Origin: UBA10365 sp041441915
GTDB taxonomy: Bacteria > Pseudomonadota > Alphaproteobacteria > Rhodobacterales > Rhodobacteraceae
Assembly: GCA_041441915.1 (NCBI GenBank)
Contig: JASDRS010000001.1
Span: 1 to 64,000, forward strand
Direction of reading: 5' to 3'
Length of the DNA: 64,000 nt
The number at the start of each line of letters is the position of its first letter. Position 1 is the first letter of the stretch. The notes under the pieces are model-generated. The model worked only from the letters and a program-made list of their open reading frames with translations, had not been told where the DNA came from and did no database searches. The position numbers and the translations under genes are program-made. Positions 9,021 to 17,502 of this stretch are shown here, piece after piece.

Positions 9021-10013
9021 CTAGAGTAGCCCATGAACCGCAAACAGCTCACGCAAATTAGCCTCGGCGCGCGCGCCGATGTGGCTGATGACTTCTGACG
9101 CCGCGATGCAGCCCATTTTGCCTGCAATCTCGTAACCATAACCATTGGTGATGCCCCATAGGAAAGCCCCAGCAAATATATCGCCCGCCCCCGTGGCATC
9201 TTTGATCTTGGTTGGAATGGCTGGCAGATGCCAGCGATGTCCTTCGGCGATCACAAAGGCGCCATTGGCACCATCAGTGCAAGCCACAATTGCCGCATCT
9301 TTTTCTGCAAAAAGCAAAGCTTCATCGAGCGTTTGGGTTTGGTAAAGTGACACCATCTCGACACGATTAGCAAAAAGAAGATCAACATCAGCTTTGATCA
9401 TGGTCAAGAATGCAGCACGGTGTCGTTCGACGCAAAAAGAATCAGAAAGCGTAATCGACACCTGCCCCCCCGCGCCTTTGCACGCGGCAATCGCCTTGGC
9501 AAAGGCTGCGTGGCTCTCTGGCCCATCAAATCGGTAGCCTTCAAGATAAACCCATTCTGCCTGTGCAATGTCAGCTTCAATGATGTCATCTTTGGTTAAA
9601 AACTCTGACCAGCCCAAATAAGTGTTTAACGTACGCTCGCCGTCTGGCGTGACCAGCACAATGCAGCGTCCGGTTTCTTGTGCGCCATTGGCTGGTGCCA
9701 AGGTAGTTTTATAAGCCGCGCCTTGCGAGCGCAGATCATGGGCAAAGATCGCGCCCAACTGGTCATCACAGACCTTGCCCACATAGGCGGTTTGGCCGCC
9801 TAAATGCGCCACGGTGGCAATCGTATTGGCTGCAGATCCACCCGACACTTCTTTTGCGGCACCGATACGACTGTAGAGGTCAACTGCTCGCGGCATATCG
9901 ATCAATTGCATTATGCCCTTGGTAATGTTGTTTTGCATCAACATCGCGTCACTTGCGTACGAAAGAATGTCAACCATCGCATTACCGATACCTATTACTT
10001 GATATTTTTTCAT
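9021..10013 (-). CDS. Adenosine kinase (PfkB-family carbohydrate kinase)
   Basis: A 330-residue PfkB/ribokinase-family kinase of the type annotated as adenosine kinase in Alphaproteobacteria, phosphorylating adenosine to AMP with ATP. Two PfkB signatures are visible: GGSAANTIATVAHLGG at about residue 57, and the catalytic anion-hole motif ATGAGDIFAGAF near residue 270, whose Asp is the general base. The start ATG overlaps the stop of nth (ATGA), so the two genes are probably co-transcribed. Substrate assignment rests on family resemblance; another nucleoside or sugar is possible. Confidence 0.85.
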   Translation of the reverse strand: MKKYQVIGIGNAMVDILSYASDAMLMQNNITKGIMQLIDMPRAVDLYSRIGAAKEVSGGSAANTIATVAHLGGQTAYVGKVCDDQLGAIFAHDLRSQGAAYKTTLAPANGAQETGRCIVLVTPDGERTLNTYLGWSEFLTKDDIIEADIAQAEWVYLEGYRFDGPESHAAFAKAIAACKGAGGQVSITLSDSFCVERHRAAFLTMIKADVDLLFANRVEMVSLYQTQTLDEALLFAEKDAAIVACTDGANGAFVIAEGHRWHLPAIPTKIKDATGAGDIFAGAFLWGITNGYGYEIAGKMGCIAASEVISHIGARAEANLRELFAVHGLL

Positions 10014-10654
10014 TCAGTCTTTTCCTCAAACAAGCATAGATCACGGATCGGACAGATGCCGCATTTGGGTTTGCGCGCAATGCAGATATAGCGGCCATGC
10101 AAAATCAGCCAGTGATGCGCGTGCCCCTGATAGGCCACGGGAACATGATCTTCAATAGCGCGTTCGACCGCCTCGACCGTGCGACCAGGGCAGATGCCAC
10201 TGCGATTTCCCAAGCGGAAAATATGCGTATCAACCGCCTGCGCGGGATGGTGAAACCACATGTTCAAGACAACATTGGCGGTCTTGCGCCCAACCCCTGG
10301 TAAAGACTGCAGCGCCGCCCGCGATGAAGGGACAGTGCCGCCATAGTCAATCTGCAGAATTTCAGAAAGTTTTATCACATTCTTGGCCTTTTGTCGAAAA
10401 AGTCCAATGGTTTTGATGGCCTCGGTCAGGCCCTCAATGCCAAGATCAAGCATCTCTTTGGGGGTAGTGACACGCTCAAACAGGGGCCTTGTGGCCCGAT
10501 TAACCCCAATATCGGTCGCCTGCGCTGAAAGAGCTACCGCCACCAATAATGTATAGGCATTTAGATGATAAAGCTCACCCTCAGGGTTGGGGTTTATGGT
10601 CTCAAACCTTGTGAAAACTTGGCTCATGTGATGATAATCTAACTGCTTTACCAT
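10010..10654 (-). CDS. nth: Endonuclease III (DNA glycosylase/AP lyase)
   Basis: Base-excision repair enzyme that removes oxidised pyrimidines and cleaves at abasic sites. The helix-hairpin-helix LPGVGRKTANVVL includes the catalytic Lys, followed by AVDTHIFRLGNR with the catalytic Asp. The C-terminal 4Fe-4S loop shows the spacing C-x6-C-x2-C-x5-C (CIARKPKCGICPIRDLC). With the start at 10654 (MVKQLDYHH, GGA 6 bases upstream) the protein has 214 residues, close to the usual 211. The frame also opens at 10720, adding 22 residues. The last four bases overlap the adenosine kinase start. Confidence 0.95.
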   Translation of the reverse strand: MVKQLDYHHMSQVFTRFETINPNPEGELYHLNAYTLLVAVALSAQATDIGVNRATRPLFERVTTPKEMLDLGIEGLTEAIKTIGLFRQKAKNVIKLSEILQIDYGGTVPSSRAALQSLPGVGRKTANVVLNMWFHHPAQAVDTHIFRLGNRSGICPGRTVEAVERAIEDHVPVAYQGHAHHWLILHGRYICIARKPKCGICPIRDLCLFEEKTE

Positions 10655-10785
10655 TCTATCCAACTTTTGCCTTGTCAGGCGATTTGGCCCTTGGGAATTA
10701 GTTTCCATTATGCATAACATTTGGGTCGCGTGCCGCGCCCCTATTTGCTAGAGTTTCACAATTGCAACAAAAATAGAACCTTAAA

Positions 10786-11628
10786 ATGCCCCAAGCCAGT
10801 CAAAACCCGCGAGACCATTACGCCCTGATAGCGCGCGCTCTGACGATCTTAGATAAGGCCAAAGGGGCCCTATCGCTTGAGGGACTGGCCGCCCGGCTCG
10901 AGCTAAGCCCCAGCCATTTTCAACGACTGTTTTCGCAATGGGTGGGCGTGTCGTCCAAACACTATCAACAATATTTGACGCTTGATCCAGCACGCAGGCT
11001 TTTGGCTGACCGCTTTACTGTGCTGGAGAGCAGCCATATTGCAGGCCTTTCGGGCGGTGGGCGTTTGGATGAGTTGTTTTTAACATGGGAGGCAATTAGC
11101 CCAGGCGAATATGCCGCCGCGGGGGCTGGCCTTGTGATCAAATGGGGGCAGATTACCTCGCCCTTTGGGCAGGCCTTGGTCATGACCACTGAGCGAGGCA
11201 TTTGTGGCCTAGCCTTTTGCGAAGAGGTAGGGTTTGACGTGGCAATGTCAGATATGCGCGCGCGCTGGCCTAAGGCCGATTACCGCGAGAATGCCACGAC
11301 CCTTACCCCCCTCGTGGCCAAGCTTTTCGACAATAAACCCGCCCAAATGTATATGATCGGTGGGCCGTTTCAAATCAAAGTGTGGGAGGCGCTACTTGCT
11401 ATCCCACCCGGTCAAGTGAGTAGCTATTCAGAAATTGCCCAGCATATTGGCCACCCCAAGGCCGTGCGAGCGGTTGGCACAGCCGTGGGGCGCAACCCGA
11501 TCTCTTGGCTCATTCCTTGCCATCGCGCGATACGCAAGTCAGGCGGTTTGGGGGGCTATCACTGGGGCTTGCCGGTTAAACGCGCCATGTTGGCCTATGA
11601 GGCGGCGCGGCGCGATCTTGTCGACTAG
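10786..11628 (+). CDS. Ada-like methylated-DNA-cysteine methyltransferase with AraC-type HTH
   Basis: A 280-residue protein that joins an AraC-type helix-turn-helix (residues about 10-105, LEGLAARLELSPSHFQRLF) to an O6-methylguanine-DNA methyltransferase domain. The suicide cysteine lies in WLIPCHRAIRKSGGLGGYHWG near the C terminus. It lacks the N-terminal zinc-binding methylphosphotriester domain of E. coli Ada, so it should repair O6-alkylguanine but may not sense damage in the E. coli way. This shortened architecture occurs in other Proteobacteria. It is divergent from nth and encoded as a single gene. Confidence 0.9.
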   Translation: MPQASQNPRDHYALIARALTILDKAKGALSLEGLAARLELSPSHFQRLFSQWVGVSSKHYQQYLTLDPARRLLADRFTVLESSHIAGLSGGGRLDELFLTWEAISPGEYAAAGAGLVIKWGQITSPFGQALVMTTERGICGLAFCEEVGFDVAMSDMRARWPKADYRENATTLTPLVAKLFDNKPAQMYMIGGPFQIKVWEALLAIPPGQVSSYSEIAQHIGHPKAVRAVGTAVGRNPISWLIPCHRAIRKSGGLGGYHWGLPVKRAMLAYEAARRDLVD

Positions 11629-11706
11629 TGCGCACGCGAAAATGCGTTTTGACCTCATGCCAAACAAGCGTCTGTATTAGCACTGATACATCATCATTTG
11701 CATTAT

Positions 11707-12389
11707 TTGAGGTTATATCTGCTGCGTGCACGCCTGGTCCTTTTGGGAGCTTTGATGGCCTTTGGTCTTTCTGCCTGTGTTTCGGTTGATCCAAATACCT
11801 ATCCAAATGATCCTAACGCGTGCGCGCCAAGGTGCCTTGACTGGCGTCCTACTAGGGCGGGTTTGTTGGCCTGACGTAAAACAAAAATTGAACAAAAATG
11901 AATAGTGTTTTAATATGGGCCGTTTTGGGTGCTGTCGTAGGAGGTATAAATTGCAACATGCTTGACAAGCAAGTTGCCTAATTGCGCGCTAAAATGTCCA
12001 ACCCACGGGTTAGCGCCACTAAGACCAGAACAGCGATGATCATGACCTTGCCGCAAGACATTTTTTGCGATCAATTTAGCCACACTGCAGGGTAATGTGG
12101 TATAAAATCTTCATGCAGTTGCTCACCGCCTGCAAAGCTATTCTGACAGCCTGATTGAGATTATCTGACCATACCCATGACACGGGTTATGCCCAATATA
12201 ACAGAGATCTTTCTACACATCGCACCTTGTCAGTTGCCAATGTTCTACAGAGTACTGGGATTTTTGGGGCACGCATTTTGGTGGCACGATACGGCAAAGA
12301 TAACCCCTTGACCTCAAATGCGACCTACACAGGATGTGGCTAAAATTGGTGTGTTGAAATTGTGCCCCACCCCAACCGCGAGGCTAAAC
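11707..12389 (+). pseudogene. Decayed OmpA-family outer-membrane lipoprotein
   Basis: Pieces of a YiaD/Pal-like lipoprotein can be read in sequence across several frames. First comes a lipoprotein signal ending in the lipobox LSAC, then VSVDPNTYPNDPN. After a shift come RARQGALTGVLLG, AVLGAVVGGI, LDKQVA-stop-LRAKMSNP and AMIMTLPQDI. The OmpA peptidoglycan-binding domain follows: LHAVAHRLQSYSDSLIEII, HTHDTGYAQYNRDLSTHR and SVANVLQSTGIFGARILVARYGKDNP. At least four frameshifts and several internal stops interrupt it. The order of fragments matches an intact family member, so this is a recent pseudogene. The start is taken as a TTG; the ends are approximate. Confidence 0.85.
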
Positions 12390-12438
12390 CTTGTGGCTAA
12401 CTGTTTATGGCTATATCTTAAATGTGATTGGAGTAGGG

Positions 12439-13209
12439 ATGCCATTTCAAAAAATTCACGCCGAGAGGCGGTTGGAACCTATTGTCAGGCAAATAGAAGA
12501 TCTAATACTCCGTGGAGTATTGCGGCCAGGCGACCGTTTACCAGCTGAACGTGAGCTTTCTTCTCAATTGGGCGTCTCGCGTCCAATCTTGCGCGCTGCC
12601 GTTGCGAATCTTGAGGTGCGCGGTCTTTTGACCAGCCGTCCAGGAGCGGGAGTTTTCGTTGCCGATGTTTTAGGCTCGGCATTCTCTCCGGCCCTAATCG
12701 ATCTCTTCGCCAGCAATGAAGAGGCAGTGTTTGACTATATTGCTTTTCGCCGCGACCTTGAAAGCTTGGCTGCCGATCGTGCTGCACGCTATGGCTCTGA
12801 CACAGACCTTGCCGTTGTCGATGCTATATTTAAGAAAATGGAGCTCGCCAATACCAAGAGTATCTTAGGGCGCGGCGCGGCGGAGTTAGATGCCGAATTC
12901 CATATGTCGATCATCGAAGCCAGCCACAATATTGTCATGCTGCATATGATGAGGTCAATGTATCAGATGCTACGCGAAGGTGTGTTTTATAACCGGCAGA
13001 GAATGTTTAAAAACCGCACCACGCGCGATACATTGCTTGACCAGCACCGCGATATAAACGAAGCCCTGCAGCGTCGCGACCCCATTGATGCTCGTGCCGC
13101 CGTGACCGCACATTTAAATTATGTTGAACAAGATTTGGTGCAACAGCAAAGGACTAAGCGTAGAGAATCTGTTGCCAAAATGCGTTTTGAACAAGAACAG
13201 CTTCGCTGA
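12439..13209 (+). CDS. FadR/GntR-family transcriptional regulator (FCD domain)
   Basis: A 256-residue regulator with an N-terminal GntR winged helix (VRQIEDLILRGVLRPGDRLPAERELSSQLGVSR as its core, residues about 15-50). The C-terminal all-helical FCD ligand-binding domain has the family metal-site residues in RRDLESLAADRAA and DAEFHMSIIEASHN. The subfamily includes PdhR, LldR and GlcC, which sense pyruvate, lactate or glycolate. The start at 12439 is preceded by GGAG at a 5-base spacing; a longer frame begins at 12391. It sits alone beside an eroded lipoprotein gene. A link to the glcD palindrome at 3989 is inference only. Confidence 0.88.
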   Translation: MPFQKIHAERRLEPIVRQIEDLILRGVLRPGDRLPAERELSSQLGVSRPILRAAVANLEVRGLLTSRPGAGVFVADVLGSAFSPALIDLFASNEEAVFDYIAFRRDLESLAADRAARYGSDTDLAVVDAIFKKMELANTKSILGRGAAELDAEFHMSIIEASHNIVMLHMMRSMYQMLREGVFYNRQRMFKNRTTRDTLLDQHRDINEALQRRDPIDARAAVTAHLNYVEQDLVQQQRTKRRESVAKMRFEQEQLR

Positions 13210-13256
13210 AAGAAAAACCTGGCAGAAGCCAAATTTTTCAAGCGATGTCAAAAGCC

Positions 13257-13811
13257 TTAGTGAAGTTTAGCGCGCACTTGATTAATCGCATCATCAATTG
13301 ATGCGGCAGCATCCTTTGCCGTAATTTGCGTTGACAATAGGTCAGCTGCCGCAGACACAGCTACATTCACGGCTGTTTCGCGTACTTCACGCACCGCAGC
13401 GGCTTCTGCGGTTGCAATACGTTCTTCAGCAGAAGCCAAACGACGCGCAATTGACAGTTTCAAATCCGCTTTTGCTTGTTTGGCAGCTGTAGTTGCCTCT
13501 TCACGGGCCGAACGCACGATACGCTCAGACTGTTCATACATTTCTTTTTGTTTGCGATCATATGATCCTAAGATCGCCTTAGCTTCGTCACGTAAAGCAC
13601 GCGCTTCTTCTAAATCAGTCTTTATTTGCGCAGCACGCGCATCCAAAAGTCCAACTAATTTGTGCGGCACTTTAAAACGCATCAAAACACCAACGAAAAG
13701 CAAGAACGACAACAAAACTATAAAATTGGTGTTCGACAGAGAAAATGACAGCCCCATAGATGCAAAGGCAGGGCTGGCCAAAAGGATAAAGGCTAAAGAC
13801 AGCTTTTTCAT
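13257..13811 (-). CDS. atpF: ATP synthase F0 subunit b
   Basis: Peripheral-stalk subunit b of the F0 sector, 184 residues. It has a hydrophobic N-terminal leader (AFILLASPAFA), a membrane helix (NFIVLLSFLLFVGVLMRF), and then a long charged, alanine-rich coiled coil that reaches up to F1. Last gene of the minus-strand run atpI-atpB-atpE-atpF'-atpF, 4 bases after atpF'. The F1 genes are not in the window, as is usual for Rhodobacterales, where F0 and F1 form separate operons. Convergent with the FadR-type regulator. Confidence 0.93.
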   Translation of the reverse strand: MKKLSLAFILLASPAFASMGLSFSLSNTNFIVLLSFLLFVGVLMRFKVPHKLVGLLDARAAQIKTDLEEARALRDEAKAILGSYDRKQKEMYEQSERIVRSAREEATTAAKQAKADLKLSIARRLASAEERIATAEAAAVREVRETAVNVAVSAAADLLSTQITAKDAAASIDDAINQVRAKLH

Positions 13812-13815
13812 GTTG

Positions 13816-14343
13816 TTAGCCTCTCATCCGGGCCGCTACAGCGGCTTTGACTGTTTTAGAATCTGCCGATCGGCCCAAAGCCATAACAATTTCATGCGCT
13901 GTTGTATTGGCAACTTCGGTCACACTTTTAACCGCACCGTCGCGGATCACAGAAATTTCTTTTTCGGATTGCGTAGATTTAGCAGCAATATCGATATCAG
14001 CTTTAACAATAGCCTTGTCCAAATCTGTTTGAATTGCAGCCTTTGCTTCGGCAATAATTTTTGTGGCTTCTAAGCGGGCCACGGCAAGCGCATCATTATA
14101 GGCCTGTTCAGCCGAGACAGCTTTTTGCTTGAGCTCTTCAGCAGCAGCGAGATCATTGGTAATCACGTCGTTACGATCTGCCAAAACTGCGCCAATCCTG
14201 GGCAGGGCAACGCGTGATAAAACCATATAGATTACTGTCAACGTGACTATCAACCAAAATATTTGATTGGGCCAGGTCGAAAAATCTAACTGTGGCATCC
14301 CCACAGCGTGCTCAGACGCTGCACCGTTTGTTTCGCTCGCCAT
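13816..14343 (-). CDS. atpG: ATP synthase F0 subunit b'
   Basis: Second stalk subunit b' of the F0 sector, 175 residues, found as a b/b' pair in photosynthetic bacteria and Alphaproteobacteria. One N-terminal membrane helix (NQIFWLIVTLTVIYMVLSRV) is followed by PRIGAVLADRNDVI and a coiled coil. It sits between atpE and atpF. The symbol atpG is used for b' in some annotations and for gamma in others; atpF' or atpX are alternatives. Sequence similarity to atpF is low, as expected for the pair. Confidence 0.92.
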   Translation of the reverse strand: MASETNGAASEHAVGMPQLDFSTWPNQIFWLIVTLTVIYMVLSRVALPRIGAVLADRNDVITNDLAAAEELKQKAVSAEQAYNDALAVARLEATKIIAEAKAAIQTDLDKAIVKADIDIAAKSTQSEKEISVIRDGAVKSVTEVANTTAHEIVMALGRSADSKTVKAAVAARMRG

Positions 14344-14426
14344 ATCTGTTCGCCTTTGATTTTCGAGGTTTACTTAGATTTGACCGGGAGGACTGACCCA
14401 CCCGGCCGAAACATCAGATCGCAAAA

Positions 14427-14672
14427 TCAGACAGCGAACATCAACAGCAAGGCGATCAGGAACGAGAAAATCCCCAACGCTTCTGCGAAGGCAACTCCTA
14501 CAAAAAAGTTTGCCAGTTGTCCTGGTGCGGCTGAAGGGTTGCGCAATGCGCCAGCCAAAAAGTTACCAGCAATATGGCCAACGCCAATGCCAGCGCCACC
14601 AAGACCTATTGTGGCCAAACCTGCGCCTATATATTTGCCCATCAGGGCCAATGGTACGACTTCAGCTTCCAT
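14427..14672 (-). CDS. atpE: ATP synthase F0 subunit c
   Basis: Proton-carrying rotor subunit c, 81 residues forming a helical hairpin. The first helix is glycine-rich (GAGLATIGLGGAGIGVGHI). The polar loop contains R44-N45-P46. The second helix carries the proton-binding carboxylate Glu64 in VAFAEALGIF. No sodium-binding pattern (Q with an ES/T pair) is evident, so coupling should be to protons. It lies between atpB and atpF', with wider gaps than its neighbours, consistent with the separately high expression that this multicopy subunit needs. Confidence 0.96.
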   Translation of the reverse strand: MEAEVVPLALMGKYIGAGLATIGLGGAGIGVGHIAGNFLAGALRNPSAAPGQLANFFVGVAFAEALGIFSFLIALLLMFAV

Positions 14673-14721
14673 GAGATAGCTCCTTTAGAATTTCTAGTGC
14701 ATTTAAGTGGTAAGTATCAGA

Positions 14722-15459
14722 CTAGTGATGCGCTCCGCCAACGGCGTCACGTAGGTAAACACAAGTCAGAATGGTGAAAACGTAGGCCTGAACCACAGCT
14801 ACAAGCAGTTCGAGCCCGTAGATTGCTGTAACAGCGCCGATAACGACTGGTGAGACAATCGCCATTGAAGCAAAGCCCGCGATCACTTTAATCACAGCGT
14901 GGCCTGCCATAAGATTACCCGCCAAACGAATGGAATGGGACACGGGGCGCACGAAATAAGAAATTACTTCAATTACCGCCAAAACAGGCCGCACGGCTAA
15001 TGGAGCCGAGGATACCCAGAACATTCCCAAAAAGCCGATACCATTTTTGATAAAACCCAAGATAGTTACGCCCAAAAATACCATCAGTGCCAAAACAACA
15101 GTAACGGCGACATGACTCGTAGTCGTGAACGACATGGGCAAAAGCCCTATCAGGTTTGAAGTCAAGATAAATACAAATAGCGTCATCACGTAGGGGAAAT
15201 ATTTTACCCCATCATGACCCGCCACATCTTCTACCATTTTATATATAAAGCCGTAAAGTAATTCGGCGATCGATTGGCTGCGCGACGGCACGATGGCGCG
15301 CTTTCTGGTGCCCAACACCAACAAGGCAATAATAGCAAAAACAGCAATACCCATCCACAAGGTGACATTCGTCACTGTATACCATTCGATTTCATAGCCA
15401 CCAAACAAGGGCCTGACCAAAAACTGATCCATCGGGTGGATCGGAAAATTAGCTGCCAC
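14722..15459 (-). CDS. atpB: ATP synthase F0 subunit a
   Basis: Stator subunit a, 245 residues, forming the proton half-channels against the c ring. Five or six hydrophobic helices are visible. The essential Arg is in the conserved SIRLAGNLMAGH segment (about residue 180), and Gln and His residues follow in the last helices. It overlaps the end of atpI by 11 bases, which suggests coupled translation, and precedes atpE. Confidence 0.96.
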   Translation of the reverse strand: MAANFPIHPMDQFLVRPLFGGYEIEWYTVTNVTLWMGIAVFAIIALLVLGTRKRAIVPSRSQSIAELLYGFIYKMVEDVAGHDGVKYFPYVMTLFVFILTSNLIGLLPMSFTTTSHVAVTVVLALMVFLGVTILGFIKNGIGFLGMFWVSSAPLAVRPVLAVIEVISYFVRPVSHSIRLAGNLMAGHAVIKVIAGFASMAIVSPVVIGAVTAIYGLELLVAVVQAYVFTILTCVYLRDAVGGAHH

Positions 15460-15808
15460 TTTCAGCTCCCTCAGGTTGAGCGGGCTTGCCCGCCTTCATC
15501 GTTTCATCTTGCTTAGCAGCCATTTCGCGGGCAGTTCCAAGCATGGTTCTCACCCCAGCCGCAAACCCGAGCAGTGCAAAAATTACCAGAAAGACAGGCA
15601 AGGTTCCAAACCAAACATCCAAACCATATCCGATCGACAGTCCCAGAAGCATTCCAGAAACAAGTTCGATCACCATCCTCCAAGCAACCTCGCCCTGCGA
15701 GAATACTTTACCTGTGTCAGAGCGCGGTTTCACAGCTGTGTCACCTTTGATCTTTGTAATCCGCGCTTCTAGGGCGCGGATCCGTTCAAGATCGGGGTCA
15801 TTAGCCAT
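15449..15808 (-). CDS. atpI: ATP synthase assembly protein AtpI
   Basis: A 119-residue AtpI-type protein with two membrane helices (ELVSGMLLGLSIGYGLDVWFG and a following hydrophobic segment LPVFLVIFALLGFAAGV). The family assists c-ring assembly or magnesium handling. The N-terminal third is charged and the C terminus is a short hydrophilic tail. First gene of the F0 operon, with a strong promoter 28 bases upstream (15836-15864). Confidence 0.88.
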   Translation of the reverse strand: MANDPDLERIRALEARITKIKGDTAVKPRSDTGKVFSQGEVAWRMVIELVSGMLLGLSIGYGLDVWFGTLPVFLVIFALLGFAAGVRTMLGTAREMAAKQDETMKAGKPAQPEGAESGS

Positions 15809-15835
15809 TGCAATGCCTCTTTTGCAGATATTGTC

Positions 15836-15864
15836 TATCTAAGGGCAGTCTGTTGTGAAGTCAA
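15836..15864 (-). promoter_or_regulatory. Promoter of the atpIBEF'F operon
   Basis: On the minus strand, TTGACT (-35) is followed by exactly 17 bases and then TAGATA (-10), a close match to the sigma-70 consensus. It lies just upstream of the atpI start codon at 15808, giving a leader of roughly 20 bases. Upstream of the -35 is an A/T-rich stretch (about 15880-15925) that could act as an UP element. Confidence 0.7.
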
Positions 15865-16033
15865 GCGCAGCTTGATGCCATCAAAACAAAATAACTTATT
15901 GAAAATAAAAGATAAATTTTAAAATTTTTGCCAAGTAACTTAGGTAAATGCGTGGGCCCATGGTTCAAAGGGTCGAAAGCTCTTATTCAACCATTTGGTT
16001 GACGATCATCAAGGCGCCGTGCAAGACAGACGC

Positions 16034-16375
16034 ATGAGCCAGCCTTTAGATTTGATTTTTTCGGCCCTAGCCGATCCGACGCGGCGCACAATTTTAACGA
16101 TGCTGCTTGAAGACGATATGGCTGTAACCGATCTGGCGGCCCCCTTCGCCATGTCGCTCGCAGCCATTTCAAAACATATCGGCGTTTTGGCGCAAGCGGG
16201 CCTTATAAGTCATGAAAAGCGTGGCCGTGTAAAGTGGTGCAAATTAGAGACTGACACCCTACGCGACGCCTCGGTTTGGATGTTTGCCTTTGGCCAGTTC
16301 GACGCCTTGCATCTGGACGACTTTGAACGCTTTTTAGAAAAAGAAGATCTGGTTCACAAAGGCGCAAAGGGCTAA
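16034..16375 (+). CDS. ArsR-family winged-helix regulator
   Basis: A 113-residue ArsR/SmtB-type DNA-binding protein. LIFSALADPTRRTILTMLLE opens the domain, and the recognition helix is in MSLAAISKHIGVLAQAGLIS. The classic metal-binding ELCVCDL motif is absent, so it is probably not a metal sensor of the ArsR type; this variant is often paired with SRPBCC (AHSA1) proteins, none of which is nearby. The ATG at 16034 is chosen, though a TTG at 15995 would add 13 residues. Its last bases overlap the end of the convergent mipZ gene. Confidence 0.85.
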   Translation: MSQPLDLIFSALADPTRRTILTMLLEDDMAVTDLAAPFAMSLAAISKHIGVLAQAGLISHEKRGRVKWCKLETDTLRDASVWMFAFGQFDALHLDDFERFLEKEDLVHKGAKG

Positions 16376-17181
16376 AAGTTAACCGAGACGCCCGGCAGCT
16401 TAAGGGCAGCGATCAAATCACGCACCTCTTGACGCGCAGCGATGTTTGACAAGTTCATCTGTTTAACACCAGCGTCTTTTAAATCAAGTAGCGTCAGCCC
16501 GTTGGTGAATAACTCACGAAAGATCACCCGTTCAGAAAATCCTGCTGACACGCGAAATCCTATGCGGGTCGAAAGCGCCTCAAGTGCCGAACCAACCTTT
16601 TTCTTATTGAGCATATATTGCGCCCCTAAACGGTTGCGTACCACGATCCAATCGGTGGGCTTAACGCCTGCAGCGGCGCGCAATTGACGCGCGTTCCAGA
16701 CCATTTCAGAATAGATCGAGGGACCTAAAATCTTGCCCGTGTCATGATCGGTGCGAGCCAAAAGATCGAAATCAACAAAACTGTCATTAAGGGGCGTGAC
16801 GAGTGTATCAGCCATTGCATGGGCCAATTGAGACAGTCGCGTGTGCGATCCTGGGCAATCGATCACAATGAAATCATAGGCGCCTTCCATTTGCTCCATA
16901 AGCGCAGAAAGGCGGCGGTCGCTGATATTTTCACCCTCGGCCAATGTGGCTGAGTCAATCTCAGGAAGTTCACAGGTTTTGGCAATGGGTAAATCAACGC
17001 CACTGCGCAACGAATAGGCCAAGCGATTTTCCAGATATCTACCAAAACTACGCTGGCGCAGATCAAGATCAACCGCGCCCACCCTGAACCCAAGCCGCAT
17101 TAGAGCCGTGCTCACATGCATACAGGTGGTCGATTTACCCGATCCGCCCTTTTCATTACCAAAAACTATTATATGTGCCAC
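16372..17181 (-). CDS. mipZ: Division plane positioning ATPase MipZ
   Basis: A 269-residue ParA-superfamily ATPase of the MipZ type, which forms gradients from the chromosome-bound ParB and inhibits FtsZ away from midcell in Alphaproteobacteria. The deviant Walker A is NEKGGSGKST near residue 10, followed by DLDLRQRSFGRYLENR, a MipZ-specific stretch, and the Walker B-like FIVIDCPGSHT. The start is a GTG at 17181 with AGGGG 6 bases upstream; this gives the usual MAHIIVFGNEKGG opening, whereas an ATG at 17226 adds 15 unrelated residues. Confidence 0.92.
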   Translation of the reverse strand: MAHIIVFGNEKGGSGKSTTCMHVSTALMRLGFRVGAVDLDLRQRSFGRYLENRLAYSLRSGVDLPIAKTCELPEIDSATLAEGENISDRRLSALMEQMEGAYDFIVIDCPGSHTRLSQLAHAMADTLVTPLNDSFVDFDLLARTDHDTGKILGPSIYSEMVWNARQLRAAAGVKPTDWIVVRNRLGAQYMLNKKKVGSALEALSTRIGFRVSAGFSERVIFRELFTNGLTLLDLKDAGVKQMNLSNIAARQEVRDLIAALKLPGVSVNF

Positions 17182-17270
17182 ACTTGCCCCTAATCCACCA
17201 TTTGATAAGGCGCACCTTTTGGGCACGCCTTATCTTGTAACAATCACTCGACTTGGGAAAGCAAAAAGCC

Positions 17271-17492
17271 TCAGAAACCCAATCCAGCATACTTGTTTTT
17301 GAATTTCGAAACACGGCCGCCCGTGTCCATTAGACCTTGGGCACCACCAGTCCAAGCTCGATGCGTAAGGGGGTCAATCTCTAGCGCCATTTGGTCACCA
17401 GTGTTCCCCCAAGTCGAGCGCGCTTGAAAAACAGACCCGTCCGTCATTTTTACGTTGATAATGTGATAGTCTGGGTGAATATCTTTTTTCAT
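17271..17492 (-). CDS. rpmE: 50S ribosomal protein L31
   Basis: Large-subunit protein L31, 73 residues, starting MKKDIHPDYH with AAGGAAAG as ribosome site. The zinc-ligand cysteines of the C+ form are absent, so this is the zinc-independent (C-) type. A longer upstream reading to 17738 overlaps rplS and is not real. It lies 10 bases after rplS, in the run rpsP-rimM-trmD-rplS-rpmE. Confidence 0.96.
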   Translation of the reverse strand: MKKDIHPDYHIINVKMTDGSVFQARSTWGNTGDQMALEIDPLTHRAWTGGAQGLMDTGGRVSKFKNKYAGLGF

Positions 17493-17502
17493 ATCACTTT
17501 CC

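Noticed and set aside
12155..12343. Short plus-strand frame as an independent small protein
   Set aside because: Its residues are the OmpA-domain core of the larger pseudogene at 11707-12389.
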